A program made the translations under genes and the position numbers. The notes beneath the pieces are model-generated. The model had not been told where the DNA came from. It worked only from the letters and a program-made list of their open reading frames with translations, and ran no database searches. DNA of 64,000 nt. It comes from Thermothielavioides terrestris NRRL 8126 (lineage: Eukaryota; Ascomycota; Sordariomycetes; Sordariales; Chaetomiaceae). The stretch is taken from contig NC_016461.1 of the NCBI RefSeq assembly GCF_000226115.1, positions 2,790,001 through 2,854,000 on the forward strand, written 5' to 3'. Below, one piece after another: positions 1 to 11,915 of this stretch. Position 1 is the stretch's first letter. Every line of letters begins with the position of its first letter.

Positions 1-282
1 ACTCGCAGCAGAATCCAAGGGAAATCTGCCGGCGGAATCTGTTCCAGTTAGCCAATCCAGTACGCATGCTGCATGCACCTCTCCTCCAATCGTGGCGGCT
101 ACCTGCAGCGGAACAAGGTGCGTCGTTTCATTGGCAACGTAGCCGCCAACCACTGGCGACCCCTGCTCAGGAGGGTGCCCAAGCCCTCCGAGACGCGACA
201 GCTTTTAAATGCGTCAGTCCGCTTGGGCTTGCAAGCGCTGTCTGAATATTTGTTCGTAGGGCGTAGATAGTCCACAGCCAGC

Positions 283-3200
283 ATGGATCCCGTCAGCGCC
301 ACGGCTAACATCGTAGCCATCGTTCAAGCCGCCAATCGAGTGATCACTCTGTGCAAAAAGTTTCTTGAAGCTGTGCGGGACGCGCCAGGCGATATTCGCC
401 TCATTCTTGTCGAAATCTCGACCCTCAGAGCCGTCTTGGACAACCTGCATTTCCTCGCGTCAGAAAGCGGCAGGCGTACAACGGCGTTGGATGCTCTCGC
501 CCGTGACCACGGTCCGATCGAAGGCTGTCGAAAGGCCATATTGGAACTGGAGCATCTCCTGCCATCCGAATCGATTTTCAGCACCGAGTCCAAGAGGAAG
601 GCCTTGTTGACTGCCATCGCCTGGACTTTGAAAGATTCCAAAGCCAAAGCCCTCTTGGACGAGCTGAGAGGATACAAAAGTACCATCACACTCGCGCTTA
701 CAACCGACTCCGTGTAAGTTGGGTGCCGCCTAGCATCTACGTTGTGAGCCGCACCTGACTCTAGATTCTGGTCTTTCTGGCGTCAGTTTCGATCTTAAAG
801 ACATCAAGGCTAGCACGGAGGAGATACAAACCACCACCAAGGTGATCCATGCCTCTCTAACAGGTATAGTTGTCCAAGTAGGCTGACCTATTGCTGTGCC
901 GTTAAGTTGACACGCTCGTCCAAGACATACAACGGCAGCAGGTCGACAGCTGGCTGCGCGTCACGGACACGTCCAGGCTCCACGAGAAGTCCTGCGCCGA
1001 GTATGAACCCGGGACCGGCGAGTGGCTGTTTCGCTCTCCCGAATGGATCTCGTGGCTCGAGGAGAAGACCCGCTGCCTCTGGGTGCACGGCATCCCCGGC
1101 GCCGGCAAGACAGTGTTAGCCTCCCATCTGATCGAAACTGTGAAGCAACATTGCGGGACGCGCGGCAGAGACTACGCCTGCGCCTACTACTATTGCTACT
1201 TCGGGCACGCGCAGAATGAAGCTGCGCCGATGTTGAGATCGGTGCTCTCGCAGCTCTGCCGGCAGCTCGGCGATGTGCCCATCGCTGTCTACGAGTTATA
1301 CCGCCAGGGCGGCGAGCCGAGCCTCGCTAGTCTCCTTCTCGCTCTAGGGAAGGTTGTCCAGGCCTTTCACCGGGTGTTCCTGTTCGTGGACGCCGTCGAT
1401 GAGAGCTCGCCCCGGCAGGACCTCCTCCGCGTGTTGCGGGACCTCGCAGTTGATCCACAATTTGACATGGTGCGCGTCCTAGCCACTAGCCGCGAGTACG
1501 TCGACATCGAGGAGGTCATGCTGGAGATCTCGACGCCGATATCAATGCGAAACGAGCTGCTCGACGAAGACATTACGCGCTATGTCGAAGCGAAGTTGGA
1601 GCAGAACCGCAGGGTGCGGCGCTGGCCGCAGAGTGTCCGAGAGGAGGCAGCCCGGGCGTTGTCTGCGAAAGCAGGCGGCATGTGGGTGACGCCCTTCTTG
1701 TCATTTGGCTCTGCAGAGCGCGGGGTGTGGCTGCTAACTGGATGTGAATCAGGTTCCGGTGGGTGGTCTGTCAAATTGATGCACTGCAACGGCTGAAGCC
1801 AGAGCGCAGCATCATCCAAGCTGCGTTGGCCGACCTGCCCCGGACGCTCGACGAAACATATGAGCGCGTCCTGCTGCGCATCCCTGAAGAAGCTCGCTCG
1901 TTCGTCCAACACGTCCTCCGGTGGATGAGCACCCATCGCGCCATACATCACAATATCCCTGGTGTGCAGCGCACATTTGGATGTAGCCTTTCCGCCGTGG
2001 ATATAGAGAGTGCCACCAACATCCCGTGCGCAATTCTCTTTCGGGCCGTCGAAGAGAGTCTGTCCAGGGAAGACTCGAGTGACAACATTGTTATGAGTGG
2101 CTATTTGATCGATGAAGAACTGCTCCGCGAGTTCTGCGGCTGCTTGGTAACGCTCACCAGGTACAGGGTACGGGATCCAACGACCACCGAGGAGATGACC
2201 GAAGTGTCCTTTGCGCACTACACGGTCCTCGAGTTCCTGGACTCGGCTCGGATACGGCGTGGCCCCGTGGCTGCGTTTGCACTTGACCGAGACCGGGTGA
2301 TGGCCGACCACGCCGCGATGCTCTTTCAGGGGGCAGTTGCGGAAATGGACCGCTGGGCCAGCGACGTGCCTCGACACCGCGGGCTCGACTTCTACACCGA
2401 CTTTGAGCGATACTGCGCTCACGCATCGGCAATGATATTGCACTGGCATGCCCGGATGCTCGAATCATCTGGGACGGCTGCGTGGATGACACCGGTGGTG
2501 CAACTGCTCGAGCCGCGCACGGCATCCCTGGGAAGCTACTTCTGGTACGACGACAATCTCAACAGCTACGATAGTCCTATGGCCTCGGCTATCCTGGCAT
2601 TTCGCCGGACCCATCGGCTCAAATTCCTCTGTGCCTCATCCGAACCGCATCTGGAAACGGCCCATTCGCATGCTTCAACTGGATACAAGAGGTTACCTGG
2701 CGCGAGCATTTCTGGCAAGGCTGGGTCTGGGCAACGACGCTTTCGCCAGCAAGATCGAGGTCCAGTTCGAGCCCGGGACGAGGTACCAGGACTTCACCAA
2801 CAACAGCTGGGCGACGTCAACCGACCGCATTGGTCGGAGGGACATCTTCAGTTTCCGAGGTTCCGCCTTGGAATTCTACGCTCAGTTGCCCGGTCTTGCC
2901 ACGCATCAGGGCCTCTCCGAGATTCTCGACTCACTCGCCGGCAGATTTGACCCTTCGACGCTTATGCTATTGGCCATTGCTCACCATATCCACAGCCCCT
3001 GGGAGGTCGAGTCGTATTGCTGGGGTTGTTGCGTTTTGAGGCAGCTCCTGCAGCTTGGCGCTCGGTCGACCGTCCCAGGTTACGCTGTCGGTTCATTGCA
3101 GATCGCGGCCTCGATGCTGGATGTTGCAGGAGTGAAGCTGCTGCTGGAGGCTGGGATTGACCCCAACGACGTGGGCGACGTGAATGGTGAGATTGGAACG

Positions 3201-3533
3201 CCGGACAAGGGTCCGATGCTCGGGTGGTTCGGACGGATGCGAGGCAAGAGTCCTCTGCGTATTGTCAGGAGCGGCGACTACGCAGAGCTGGGCCACGACT
3301 GGTTTCTGGTTAGCGGGACTGGCGACACCCGTCCTACGCAGCTGGAGGCCATCCTGATGCAATACGGAGGGAGGGATTTTGATCAGGTCTCGCTGATGGA
3401 GAATCTCCAGTCAGGCACCCAGGCTCTAGAGGACGCAGTCGAGGACGCTCGGCAACCCGAAGGAAAGGAAGGCCTTGATGGCGTTTTGATGCAAGATTTA
3501 CCGGTGTTTCCGCGGCTGACATCCAATCTTTGA
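283..3533 (+). CDS. NACHT/STAND NTPase with fungal N-terminal domain and ankyrin-like tail
   Basis: Likely exons are 283-713, 787-863, 907-1681 and 1753 onward; introns have GTAAGT, GTATAG and GTGGGT donors. The first ~170 residues look like the helical N-terminal domain common in fungal NLR-like proteins (MDPVSATANIVAIVQAANRV, then a DLKDI/TKVIHASL segment). A linker ending in EYEPGTGEWLF leads into NACHT: Walker A GIPGAGKT at about residues 231-238 and Walker B FVDAVDE around D331. After the third intron FRWVVCQIDALQRL continues the usual post-NACHT pattern. The tail from about 2,700 holds weak ankyrin-like units (LLQLGARS, KLLLEAGIDPNDV). Proteins of this class are cytosolic receptors in fungal non-self recognition; the trigger here is unknown. 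The frame changes between about 2,600 and 2,750, which may be an intron (possibly 2631-2691) or a real frameshift, so the last third is less certain. Confidence 0.8.
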
Positions 3534-4217
3534 ACTCAACATGGGAGTAGGCAAGAAGCAAAGAAGGCGGGAGAAGAAAACGCTGACATTATTTTGGATA
3601 CACAGCAAGCGCAGCTCAAGACAGCAACCAATCTTGGAACGCAAGTGGAGGTGCTACCTGAATGCGACTCCCGCTTAAGGTACTTACCTAGGTACCTAGG
3701 TAGGTAGGTAACCACCTAGGTTCCAGAAACCTGGGGCTTCGGGGAACAATGGGGTTTCTGCACTAACGTGTTAATGAAAACTCACGAGGTGCAACCATGC
3801 TACATGCACGCGCACCGATATACATTACCTTAAATGATCATAACTCCTAGGCTCGGCTGCGCGATCCGGTCCGTCGTGGCATCAACATTCCGCTGTCGAC
3901 TGCCCGATTCGGCAATATCTTGGCACCACCTGAGCCCCTGAATGATGTCTCCGCATAGGTGCCCCGCCTCCACGTTGGCTGCGGGAGCGCGGGTAATAAA
4001 GCGAGCCCGCTAAGTCGGATCTAGCTTGCGGCTCTTCAGCCTCCGAGAATGACACCTTTCTTCAAGACCCCGGGGCCCGCCGGTCGGCAACACTCCATCG
4101 CCAGTTAACACCTGAGTCGCAACCACGGTTCGCCAGACGTGAAGCCTGAAGACCAAACTTCCCCAGTTCCCATCATCACTTGTGGTTGTTGTTGTTGTTG
4201 CTGTCACCCTATCCAAC
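3534..4217. other. Intergenic region with CCTAGGT-type low-complexity repeat
   Basis: No gene is supported here. Around 3,681-3,722 there is a run of overlapping CCTAGGT/TAGGTAGG units. A short GTT/GCT-rich stretch at 4,182-4,203 lies just before the start codon of the next gene and is probably 5' leader. Confidence 0.5.
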
Positions 4218-6452
4218 ATGGCGGCAACAAAAGGTGCAGCAAAAGCCGCGGTCCCCGCCCGGAGACTGACCAAGGAGGAGCTGGTCAAAACACACGCGAC
4301 ACACCTGAAGAAGCAGAACAACTCGCCAAATGCGCCGCGGCCAGTGAAGCAACCCGTCATTTCGGACGCGTATCCGGCATCGACGAAGTCCATCAGAGAA
4401 CTCGAGATTGTGAATCGCCCCTTGTAAATTTCAAGGTTGCTCCACTGTCGAGACTCACACGGCGGCTGACTCGATTTTCCAGATCCCATTAAGTGAGCTG
4501 CAGCCAGAGACGCACCACCGGGGCAAGGGCATCATCGTCAGGGCCGTTAGCCCACCGTTTCTGGGAGCCGGCGCGGTCAGCATCGTGGAGGACGAGTTCG
4601 GCAATGCCGACAAGCTGGCCATTTACAACCAGCCCGACTCGTCCATCCTGTCGGCCGTCCCCGAGGGCTGCGTGGTGGCGGTCAAGGAGCCGTACTACAA
4701 GAACAACGGCGCGGCGGGCGACTACATGATCTGCGTCGACCACCCCTCAGACGTCATCCTCCTGAGGTTCACCGACCCGATCATCCCCGAGGCTCTGAGG
4801 CTAGGCCCGCTGCTCAAGACAGCCGACGAGTGGAAAAACGCGGGTGACCGGGCATTCATCGAAAAGGACTTCCCGACGGCCGTGTTCTGGTGGGAACCCT
4901 CACGTCCGACAAGTTAAAGCCCCTGCGTGCCGTCGCTGACCATTTTTCAAGCTATACCGAAGCGCTAGAAGCAGCAGCGGACGACGCCACATTCCAAGCT
5001 GCCATCTACGCCAAGCGCGCCGGCACCAACCTCATCCTAGGCCGGTACGACGCCGCCAAAGCGGACGCGCTCGCCTCGCGCACGGGCGGGCCCCAAGACT
5101 GGAAAGCCTACTTCACCGCCGGCCGCGCCGCCTACGGCCTGTGCAACTACGCCGAGAGCAACACCCTGCTCACCACCGCGCTCGACCTGCAGCCGTCCAA
5201 CCCGGCCATCCAGAAGGAACACGCGCGGTGCCAGGCGCGGCTGCACGAGGAAGCCACAGGCGAGTACGACTTCGCGGCGATGCACGCGTCGCTGGGCGGC
5301 GGCGTGCACTTGGACCGGGGGTCCTTCCTGCGGCACACGCGCGTGGCGCCGTCGCGGCACCACGGGCGGGGGCTGTTCGCGACGCGCGACTTCGCGGCGG
5401 GCGAGCTGGTGTTCGCGGAGAAGGCGACGCTGATGCCGAACCAGTACGAGCCGGCGCGGGCGTCGGCGGCGCTGTTCGCGCTCGTGGTGCGCCAGCTGTG
5501 CGACAACCCGTCGCTGGCCGGTGCCGTGCTGGCGCTGCACGCCGGCGAGGCCGCCGACGCGGTGCGCACGGGCATGGAGGGCGCCGTCGTCGACGGCGTG
5601 CCCGTCGTCGACGTGTTCGTCGTCGAGGGCATCCGCACCAAGAACTGCTTCAGCGCGCCGCGCTCGACCCTCGAGGACACCCGCCCGAGCGTGCCCGAGG
5701 GCTGGGCCGCCAAGGGCCTGTGGGTGCACGCCAGCCGCATGAACCACAGCTGCGTGCCGAACACGATGCGGTCGTTCGTCGGCGACATGCTGATCAGTCG
5801 CGCCACGCGGGATATCAAGGAAGGGGAGGAGCTGTTCCAGCAGTACGTGCCCGTCAAGGCACTGCCGGACGTGCGCAACGAGCAGTTCAAGAAGGGATGG
5901 GGGTTTGAGTGCGAGTGTGCGCTGTGCGCGAGCGAGAGGCGCAGCCCGGAGGCGATGCTGGCCAAGCGGAAAGAGCTGCTGGCCGCGGTGGAGAAGCTGT
6001 GCAACAAGAAGCTGCCGGGCAAGGAGCTGGTGCCGGACGCGACGATCCGGGCCGTGGACCGCCTGGCGAAGCAGCTCGAGGATGCGCACGAGCCGGACGT
6101 GTACGAGGGGGTGCCGCGGCTGACGCTGATCTACCCGTGCAACTGGCTAGTCGCGGCGCACCGCGGGCGGAAGAACCATGCCAAGGTCGTCAAGTATGCG
6201 CTGAAGGTGCTGCGGAATTTCGGGTTCAAGGTGCCGGAAGAGAGCGAGGCGTGGGACCCGCGGGAGATGTACGCAAAGTCGGGCGACGCAACGCTCATGA
6301 CTGTGCATGTGGTCGCTGCCCTCAGAACGCTGGCTGATGCGTACAAGGCGCTGGGTCACGACGAGATGGCAGAAAGGTGCATTGAAGCGGCCGAGTTTGG
6401 CTACATGATAGTCACTGGTTCCAAAAACGATCTGACGACACTGGATAAGTAA
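4218..6452 (+). CDS. TPR and SET domain protein (putative lysine methyltransferase)
   Basis: Proposed exons are 4218-4409, 4483-4889 and 4952-6452, giving 699 residues. The second intron (GTGGGA donor, TTTTTCAAG acceptor) joins a TPR helix pair reading DFPTAVFC|YTEALEAA; the first uses a GTGAAT donor and is less certain. Order: basic N terminus, a unique segment, TPR-like repeats at about 180-300, then SET. SET motifs are HHGRGLFATRDF near residue 337, NHSCVPN near 463, and a post-SET-like CECALC near 518. No MYND zinc-finger cysteine set is visible between the SET halves, so it resembles SMYD-type proteins without MYND. The family transfers methyl groups from S-adenosylmethionine to lysine; the substrate cannot be told. 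The start ATG has upstream context AACATGG. Confidence 0.82.
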
Positions 6453-6983
6453 AAAGCGGGAGGGGGCGTGGTTGGGGAAGCAAGCGTAAGCTGTAGCATT
6501 TGCTTCATTTTCGGGTACATATATTGGGGGTAATACAGACGGACTTCCACTCTGTTTTGTTCACCGAAGCTTTCATGTCCTGATCGAGACGATGCCAGCC
6601 GCCCTTGGGTGCTGGAAGTTGGCTTGCCGTGTCAGCAATACTGGCCTCCTGGTTGGTTTCAAGGCTTGGGAGTGAGGCATTTGCGGACGAGATTCCTATC
6701 CGAGCAGAATCCCTCATTCCGCTTTTCTTTGTTTCCGTGGGTTAGAGCCGGGTGGGACATCATGAGATCTCTCAAGTGGTAGCCACAGGCCCTCTTCTCA
6801 GTGCAAGACGCGGCGTGCTCTTTCAACCTTCACCCAGGTATAACATGCCGTTCCCCGGAGGGCTGTGCAGGTCTTTCCTGGTACTTGAATCGCGAGGCCA
6901 TCTTCTTGTGTTTTTGTGGGAGGCAAGATTCACAACCTGCGCTCTTGACTGGTAGTCGACTCTCTCACACATTGAGCTGCAAA
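6453..6983. other. Intergenic region
   Basis: I see no supported gene, repeat or RNA here. It probably contains the 3' end of the TPR-SET transcript and the 5' leader of the cysteine-rich gene. Confidence 0.4.
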
Positions 6984-8037
6984 ATGGAGGACAGCGATGC
7001 CGAGCGGCTGGGAACACCTCCACCTCCCTATGACAGCCTCCGGAGCGCCGGCCAACATCTGCGCCCTGTGACAAGAAGTCTTCTGGACAACAACTACTTC
7101 GACTATCGCGAAATCGAAGAGTACCTCGCCAATCCCTGGTCACCTCCATCGGCGCCTGGCAAGCAGATTGTGATAATGAACAAGTCCGAGCCGAAGTGGT
7201 TGCACTGTCACCACGTGGTATTTCCGGTGTACTGGCAGTGCCCAGCCTGCTCCGCTCATAACAAGTGGGACGTGAGGGCCATGCTGGGCCCTGACCAGAA
7301 CTACGGTCCTTCTTGCTCCTGCCATCGTTGCGGTGCCTTGGCTCACCGTGACACGGCGCTGCTCAACGCTCAGAAAGATGAGATCACAAAACTCTCTGGC
7401 CATAATCTTATGAGCACCCGACTCGACGCATCATACATGCGGTGCTGCGCGTGCCACGGCGTGCGCTTCCTCGAAGGGCCAGACCGGGGGAACGGTTGTG
7501 CTCACTGCGCCGATCCCCAGCGGAGCAGATGTCCAGACTGCGTCCTATGCAACAGGTTTCTGGAACCGCTCCAGTACTGCAACTGCGACCCGGTCAAACA
7601 CGGTGTCCTGGACCTGTGCCGTCGGGCACTGGGGAATGATCAACGGGTGAATGAGGCCCGCTGGCCGAGCAATTTCGTCGTTGACGACAGCGATGGCGAG
7701 TACGAGAGAGCCTGTTGGAAGGTGGCGTGCTCGTCCCTTTGTTTCGGGGGCAGTCTTCTCGCAATCAAGACGCCACAGCCCGCGCCTCAACGACATCGGG
7801 GACAGCCTGAACGTGAAGTACGACAAGAGATTCAACCTGACCGAGCCCCGATGGTTCGGGCGGATTCGCTTCCGCCGCCCAGGCCCGGAGACCAACATCA
7901 GTGGCGGCATATTACGGAACCCTTTGGGCCGATACCACGCCGCGGTCACACGTTCGACTCGGTCGGAGCCTTGGTGCATCCTGCAGAGTACAGGCTTTCG
8001 TGGTCCTGGAGGCCGGTTCTTCAGGATGAGAGGTTAG
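6984..8037 (+). CDS. Cysteine-rich protein of unknown function (frame change inside)
   Basis: Not recognised. The ATG at 6,984 opens a frame rich in Cys pairs: CPAC, then CSCHRCG, then RCCACHGVRF, then CAHC, CPDCVLC and YCNC, which suggests several zinc-binding knuckles over about residues 90-215. After about 7,720 the coding signature (C or G at third positions) moves from this frame to the next, and runs to a stop at 8,035-8,037 (segment with NDIGDSLNVKYDKRFNL). The original frame stays open by chance to 8,105. The junction could be a short intron (for example a GTGCTC donor at 7,727 with an acceptor at 7,769 or 7,778) or a frameshift. The first half is well supported; the join is not. Confidence 0.6.
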
Positions 8038-8496
8038 ACTTGGAGGTCTGGTGGAACCTGGAATCGGGCCCGGGCTCGAATACACATTTGCGGACGAGTC
8101 GGTGATGGAGGGAGCACTGGAGGTGGCCTTGAGAGCGCTCTGTGGTGGATGGGATTGCCGTAGGTAGGTTTGGGTGCAAGCATCGCTCGCGATGGCTGGA
8201 ACTTCGCATCAAGGGTGAGCTGGAAACTGGAGTTAGTTTGCAAGCGCAGATCCTGCGGCTGGTACCCGACGTAGGACATTTCGCAAGGCAACATGAAGCC
8301 TCCTGAGGAAATGGATGACGTGCACAGTTTGGCGATGCTCAGTGCTGCAACTGAAGATTAACTTTCTCCTGCCTCCCTATCACGTTCGCCAGTGTCGAGC
8401 TTTCCCGGAGCAATCGCTCGTCGCCGCCTGTCACGGTCACCGCTCGCCCTTCGTTTTGTTTCTCAGCCAAACGACAGAGATCTCCCACCCTCCCAC
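8038..8496. other. Intergenic region between convergent genes
   Basis: Lies between the 3' ends of the cysteine-rich gene and the F-box gene. No feature is supported in it. Confidence 0.4.
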
Positions 8497-9639
8497 TCAG
8501 GGACTAAATGTGACCCTGAACTCAACCCCTTGCTCATGAAATGCCTGCACAGTGTTCTCTTTCTCCTCCTTGAACCACTGAGCCCAGGGATCGGCCACGG
8601 CACCTGTCATGGTAGGACCTCTCAAGTCCATCGACACCCTCTTCAGCCTGGGCGCATGGTGCATAAGCAAGTCCCTTGCCTCATCAGGGTGAAACAGGAG
8701 CCGACTCACAGGGCCGCGGTACCGGAGCGTCTCCAGCCGGGGAAAGGCTTTCAACATTGCCCGTAGGCCGTCCGCGGTCATCGAAACATGGTGGAACTCC
8801 ACCTCCAGCACGCTCTCCGCGGTAACCTTCACGTCCTCGTGCGAGACGACGGTGAAGTTGAAGCCCCGGATCACCCTCAGATTCGGGGCCGCGGCGAACA
8901 GATGAGATATCCAAGGCAGGTAAAGGCAGGCCCACAAGTCGCAGTCGTCGCAGTTCGGCAGCTCGACCGTGTGCAGCCTCGGCATCGAACCCGGCGCAAA
9001 AAAGAGGGGGGGCATCGAACCCGGCGCAAAGAAGAGGGGGGGGTCGAACCAGCTGAGTCTGAACTCGAGGGTCAGCGCGTGGGGGCAAAGACTCGTCATG
9101 ATCGCCATTGCGCGTTGCTCGTAGCGGATCCGGCCGTCCGGGGTGCCAGCGAGATCATAGCTCCAGTTCTCCCAGTTGGTGTACTGCGAGTAGGTGGTGT
9201 TCTGGGCGTTGAAGTAGGCCAGGACTTCGGGGGGCACGGTGGAGTCGGCATTGGGCGGGGCGAATGCCAGTGGGAAGCAGAGGGCTTTAACGTGCTGGGC
9301 GAGACCTGGTCGGGCGAGGAGGGTGCGAGCCAGGAGCCCCCATTTGCTCAGATTCGGTCGGCGGTAGAGATGGCGGGTGAATACGGCGTTGAGGCGGCGA
9401 GAGGTGCGGCAAAGGATGGCAACGCCGCGGTCTCGGGCTTTTTGAACTTTCGACGCCTTATGGGGACAATAGCTCGCCAGCTCAAGAGCGACACCGGGGT
9501 CGGTGGACCCGGACGAGGCCCGATGGGTGCTGGGTTCGTCGACGAGCTGCTCGGCGACAAGCTCGAGGAGTTCGACGGGAAGGGTTTCCAACAAAGGCAT
9601 ACTGGCGGCTTTGATGGGTCCGTCGTAAGGCGATGACAA
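8497..9639 (-). CDS. F-box protein
   Basis: A single uninterrupted frame of 380 residues. The N terminus holds a typical F-box opening at residues 14-32 (LLETLPVELLELVAEQL), and the box seems to resume after an insert at about residues 74-97 (ILCRTSRRLNAVFTRHLYR). The rest shows leucine-rich, LRR-like spacing (LHTVELPNCDDCDL, LRVIRGFNF, LETLRYRGPV). F-box proteins recruit targets to SCF ubiquitin ligases; the target is unknown. A perfect ten-residue tandem duplication, PPLFFAPGSM twice, occupies residues 200-219. Alternative start: the Met at residue 14, directly before the F-box. Confidence 0.75.
   Translation of the reverse strand: MSSPYDGPIKAASMPLLETLPVELLELVAEQLVDEPSTHRASSGSTDPGVALELASYCPHKASKVQKARDRGVAILCRTSRRLNAVFTRHLYRRPNLSKWGLLARTLLARPGLAQHVKALCFPLAFAPPNADSTVPPEVLAYFNAQNTTYSQYTNWENWSYDLAGTPDGRIRYEQRAMAIMTSLCPHALTLEFRLSWFDPPLFFAPGSMPPLFFAPGSMPRLHTVELPNCDDCDLWACLYLPWISHLFAAAPNLRVIRGFNFTVVSHEDVKVTAESVLEVEFHHVSMTADGLRAMLKAFPRLETLRYRGPVSRLLFHPDEARDLLMHHAPRLKRVSMDLRGPTMTGAVADPWAQWFKEEKENTVQAFHEQGVEFRVTFSP
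8983..9042 (-). repeat. 30-bp in-frame tandem duplication in the F-box gene
   Basis: Two nearly identical 30-bp units encode PPLFFAPGSM twice in a row. They differ at one base visible in the A/G run (gcaaaaaag versus gcaaagaag), so the duplication is recent. Confidence 0.85.
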
Positions 9640-10521
9640 ATTTTGAGGGTAAAATAGCGTGGATTGCAGTTCGAATGATGATATCCGGGTTGCAGTCGAA
9701 GAAATGGGAGGGGTTGGGGAGCTTTGCCAGCTCTCTTTGAGCAGCTGGTTTTTCTGTTGCCTCAGCAGCTGTGCGAGAAAGCAGGCAGTTTTCCCATCTG
9801 AGCTTCAGTTCCACGCAACCCTGACGTTGAGAACCAAGTTCGAAACTACTTAGTTGTTTAGAAGCCACATTACGGATAGAAGAAATATATACCAGGTAGG
9901 TAGTCCCCCAGAACAAAGCCGCTGTAGGCCTTCTTTCACCCCCGACCTCAACGAGCAAGAACCCTGGAAATGAACCCGATTAAGCATACTGACATTGAGA
10001 CAGTAGGTGAAGCATCATATACCAAGTCGCGCTCCCCGTGCTAGCTTCCTGCTCGCCTGCCCGGCACAGTCACAGGTTTGGGGTTGAGAGAGTTCTCTTC
10101 ACTCCAGTTGGGGACTTTAAGTGGGTTCTGGCTAGGATTGCTTTCGAGCCATGCTTTCCAGTCGTTGCTACCACATTCTAGGAGCAAACCTGACGCAAAC
10201 CTGACGCTTTGCTGATCGTCGTGCCCCGGCAAACCGGAATAGCAATTCCCAATATTGGTCATCAGCCAGAATGCATATTAACAAACGTGAAGTTTTCAAT
10301 TTAGGCAAATTCATCCCCGGGCGGAGCAGTGGCCACCGGACACGTTCCCACTTGGGCTCCGGTCGCAGATCGACGGGTCCAAGACAACATGGCTTTTGCG
10401 CGAGAACAACGCCTGCTGCCTGAGCATTGGAGTCATCACTGCAGAGTAATTAGGCTTCTCCTGAACCTCAGAAGCATCGCTGCATCGAAAGCCGAAATAG
10501 CAAGTCTCATGGCAAACCACC
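9640..10521. other. Intergenic region between divergent genes
   Basis: Separates the divergent F-box and SET genes and should hold both promoters. I see no RNA gene or repeat beyond a short direct repeat of CAAACCTGACGC near 10,185-10,207. Confidence 0.4.
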
Positions 10522-11915
10522 ATGTATGCACGCCTTTTCCTTGCCGGACTTTGCGTTCTCGGCCTTGGAGCGTCGATTCAGTCAGACGTCGGCAATACAG
10601 CCAGCTGTCCATGGGGCCCATTACTGGCGAGTCGTGGCTATGACCATCAGTTCACATGTGCCGCCCCTCAACAACAGCAACCAAAACAACCCCAAACTCG
10701 ACAGGCGGACCGCCGCGAAGCCCAGACACCGGAGCTCTGGGACGAACGTGATGGGCCGTACCAACAGGCTCAAGGCTATGGGGTGTTGCCCCAATGGCAA
10801 GGCCCGGAGCACTGTGCCACAGAGTTTTGTCTCTTCTCCAACCGAGAGGCAGGCGAGGGCATCGCTCTCATCACCACCGCCCGAAACGCTTACCTCGCCT
10901 CCAACTACGTTCCCTCACCCACCACTGGCGTGGAGCCAACAGCATACTACGAAGCGGAAGTGCCCGGCAAGGGCCGCGGGCTTATTGCCAACCGCACCAT
11001 ACGCAGAGGCGAGATCATCATGCAGCGGTTGCCAGTGCTGCTGATACAAATGACTCCCCATGTCAACCTAGATCCGGAGCTGCGTGAGCAGCTGTACCAA
11101 GCCGCCGTTGACCGGCTGCCCGAGCCCACCCGTGCCCGATTCATGCGCCAGATGGGCGCCACCGTCTACGACAAGGTCGAGAAGAACTCGTTCCGTATGT
11201 TCGTCGACGACTCCCTTCACCTGGGCATGTTCCCGGACGTGAGCAAGTTCAACCACGACTGCCGACCGAAGTAAGTTTCTCCAGGCCCAACCCCACCCCC
11301 CCCAACCCCCCCTCCCCCCCCTCCTTCGCTTGCCACAAACCCTTCTAACACCATCCCCCTGCCTGCCCACCCAGTGTCCACTACCGCATCAACAACCTCA
11401 CCCACACCGCCATCGCCGTCCGCGACATCCCCCGGGGCGAAGAGCTGACCATAAGCTACATCTACCCACTCGCCCCGCTGTCCACGCGCCAGACGCAGCT
11501 GCGCGACTGGGACTTCACCTGCACCTGCGCGCAGTGCACGCTGCCGGCGACGGCCTCGGCGCAGTCCGACGCGCGGATCCGGCAGATCGCGGCGCTGGAG
11601 GACGAGATCGAGGCCATCATGGCGCGGCCCGGCGCGCCGGGCCTGCGCCCCGCCATGGGCATTCGGCTGATCGAGCTGCACCTCGAGGAGCGGCTGCACG
11701 CGTACCTGGGCCCGGCGTACACGCGGGCCGCGATCATCGCGGCCATGTTCGGCGACGAGGCGCGGGCGCGCGAGTACGCGGCCGAGGCGGCGCTCGCGCT
11801 TGAGAGGGAGGTCGGGCCGCATGCGAAGGATGCGAAGGCTATGAGGAGGCTGGCGGATGATGTGAGGGGCCACTGGGCTTGGGGCTTGAAGGTGGAGGGG
11901 CAGCGGCCGCTGTAG
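10522..11915 (+). CDS. SET domain protein with N-terminal signal peptide
   Basis: Two exons, 10522-11270 and 11375-11915, give 429 residues; the intron has a GTAAGT donor and a C-rich body and joins CRP|N in the hallmark motif. Residues 1-18 form a hydrophobic leader (MYARLFLAGLCVLGLGAS), followed by a Gln-rich stretch (QQQQPKQPQ) near residue 53. SET motifs: GKGRGLIANRTIRRGE at about 150-165, FNHDCRPN near 245, GEELTISY, and a post-SET CTCAQC. The family methylates lysines, usually on nuclear or cytosolic proteins, so a secretory leader is unusual; many ascomycetes do carry such predicted secreted SET proteins of unknown role. A start downstream of the leader is possible but no evidence favours it. 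Confidence 0.83.

Noticed and set aside
5037..6089. 350-codon minus-strand frame
   Set aside because: A GC-rich shadow of the TPR-SET coding exon; rich in Arg/His/Val as expected of antisense of high-GC codons.
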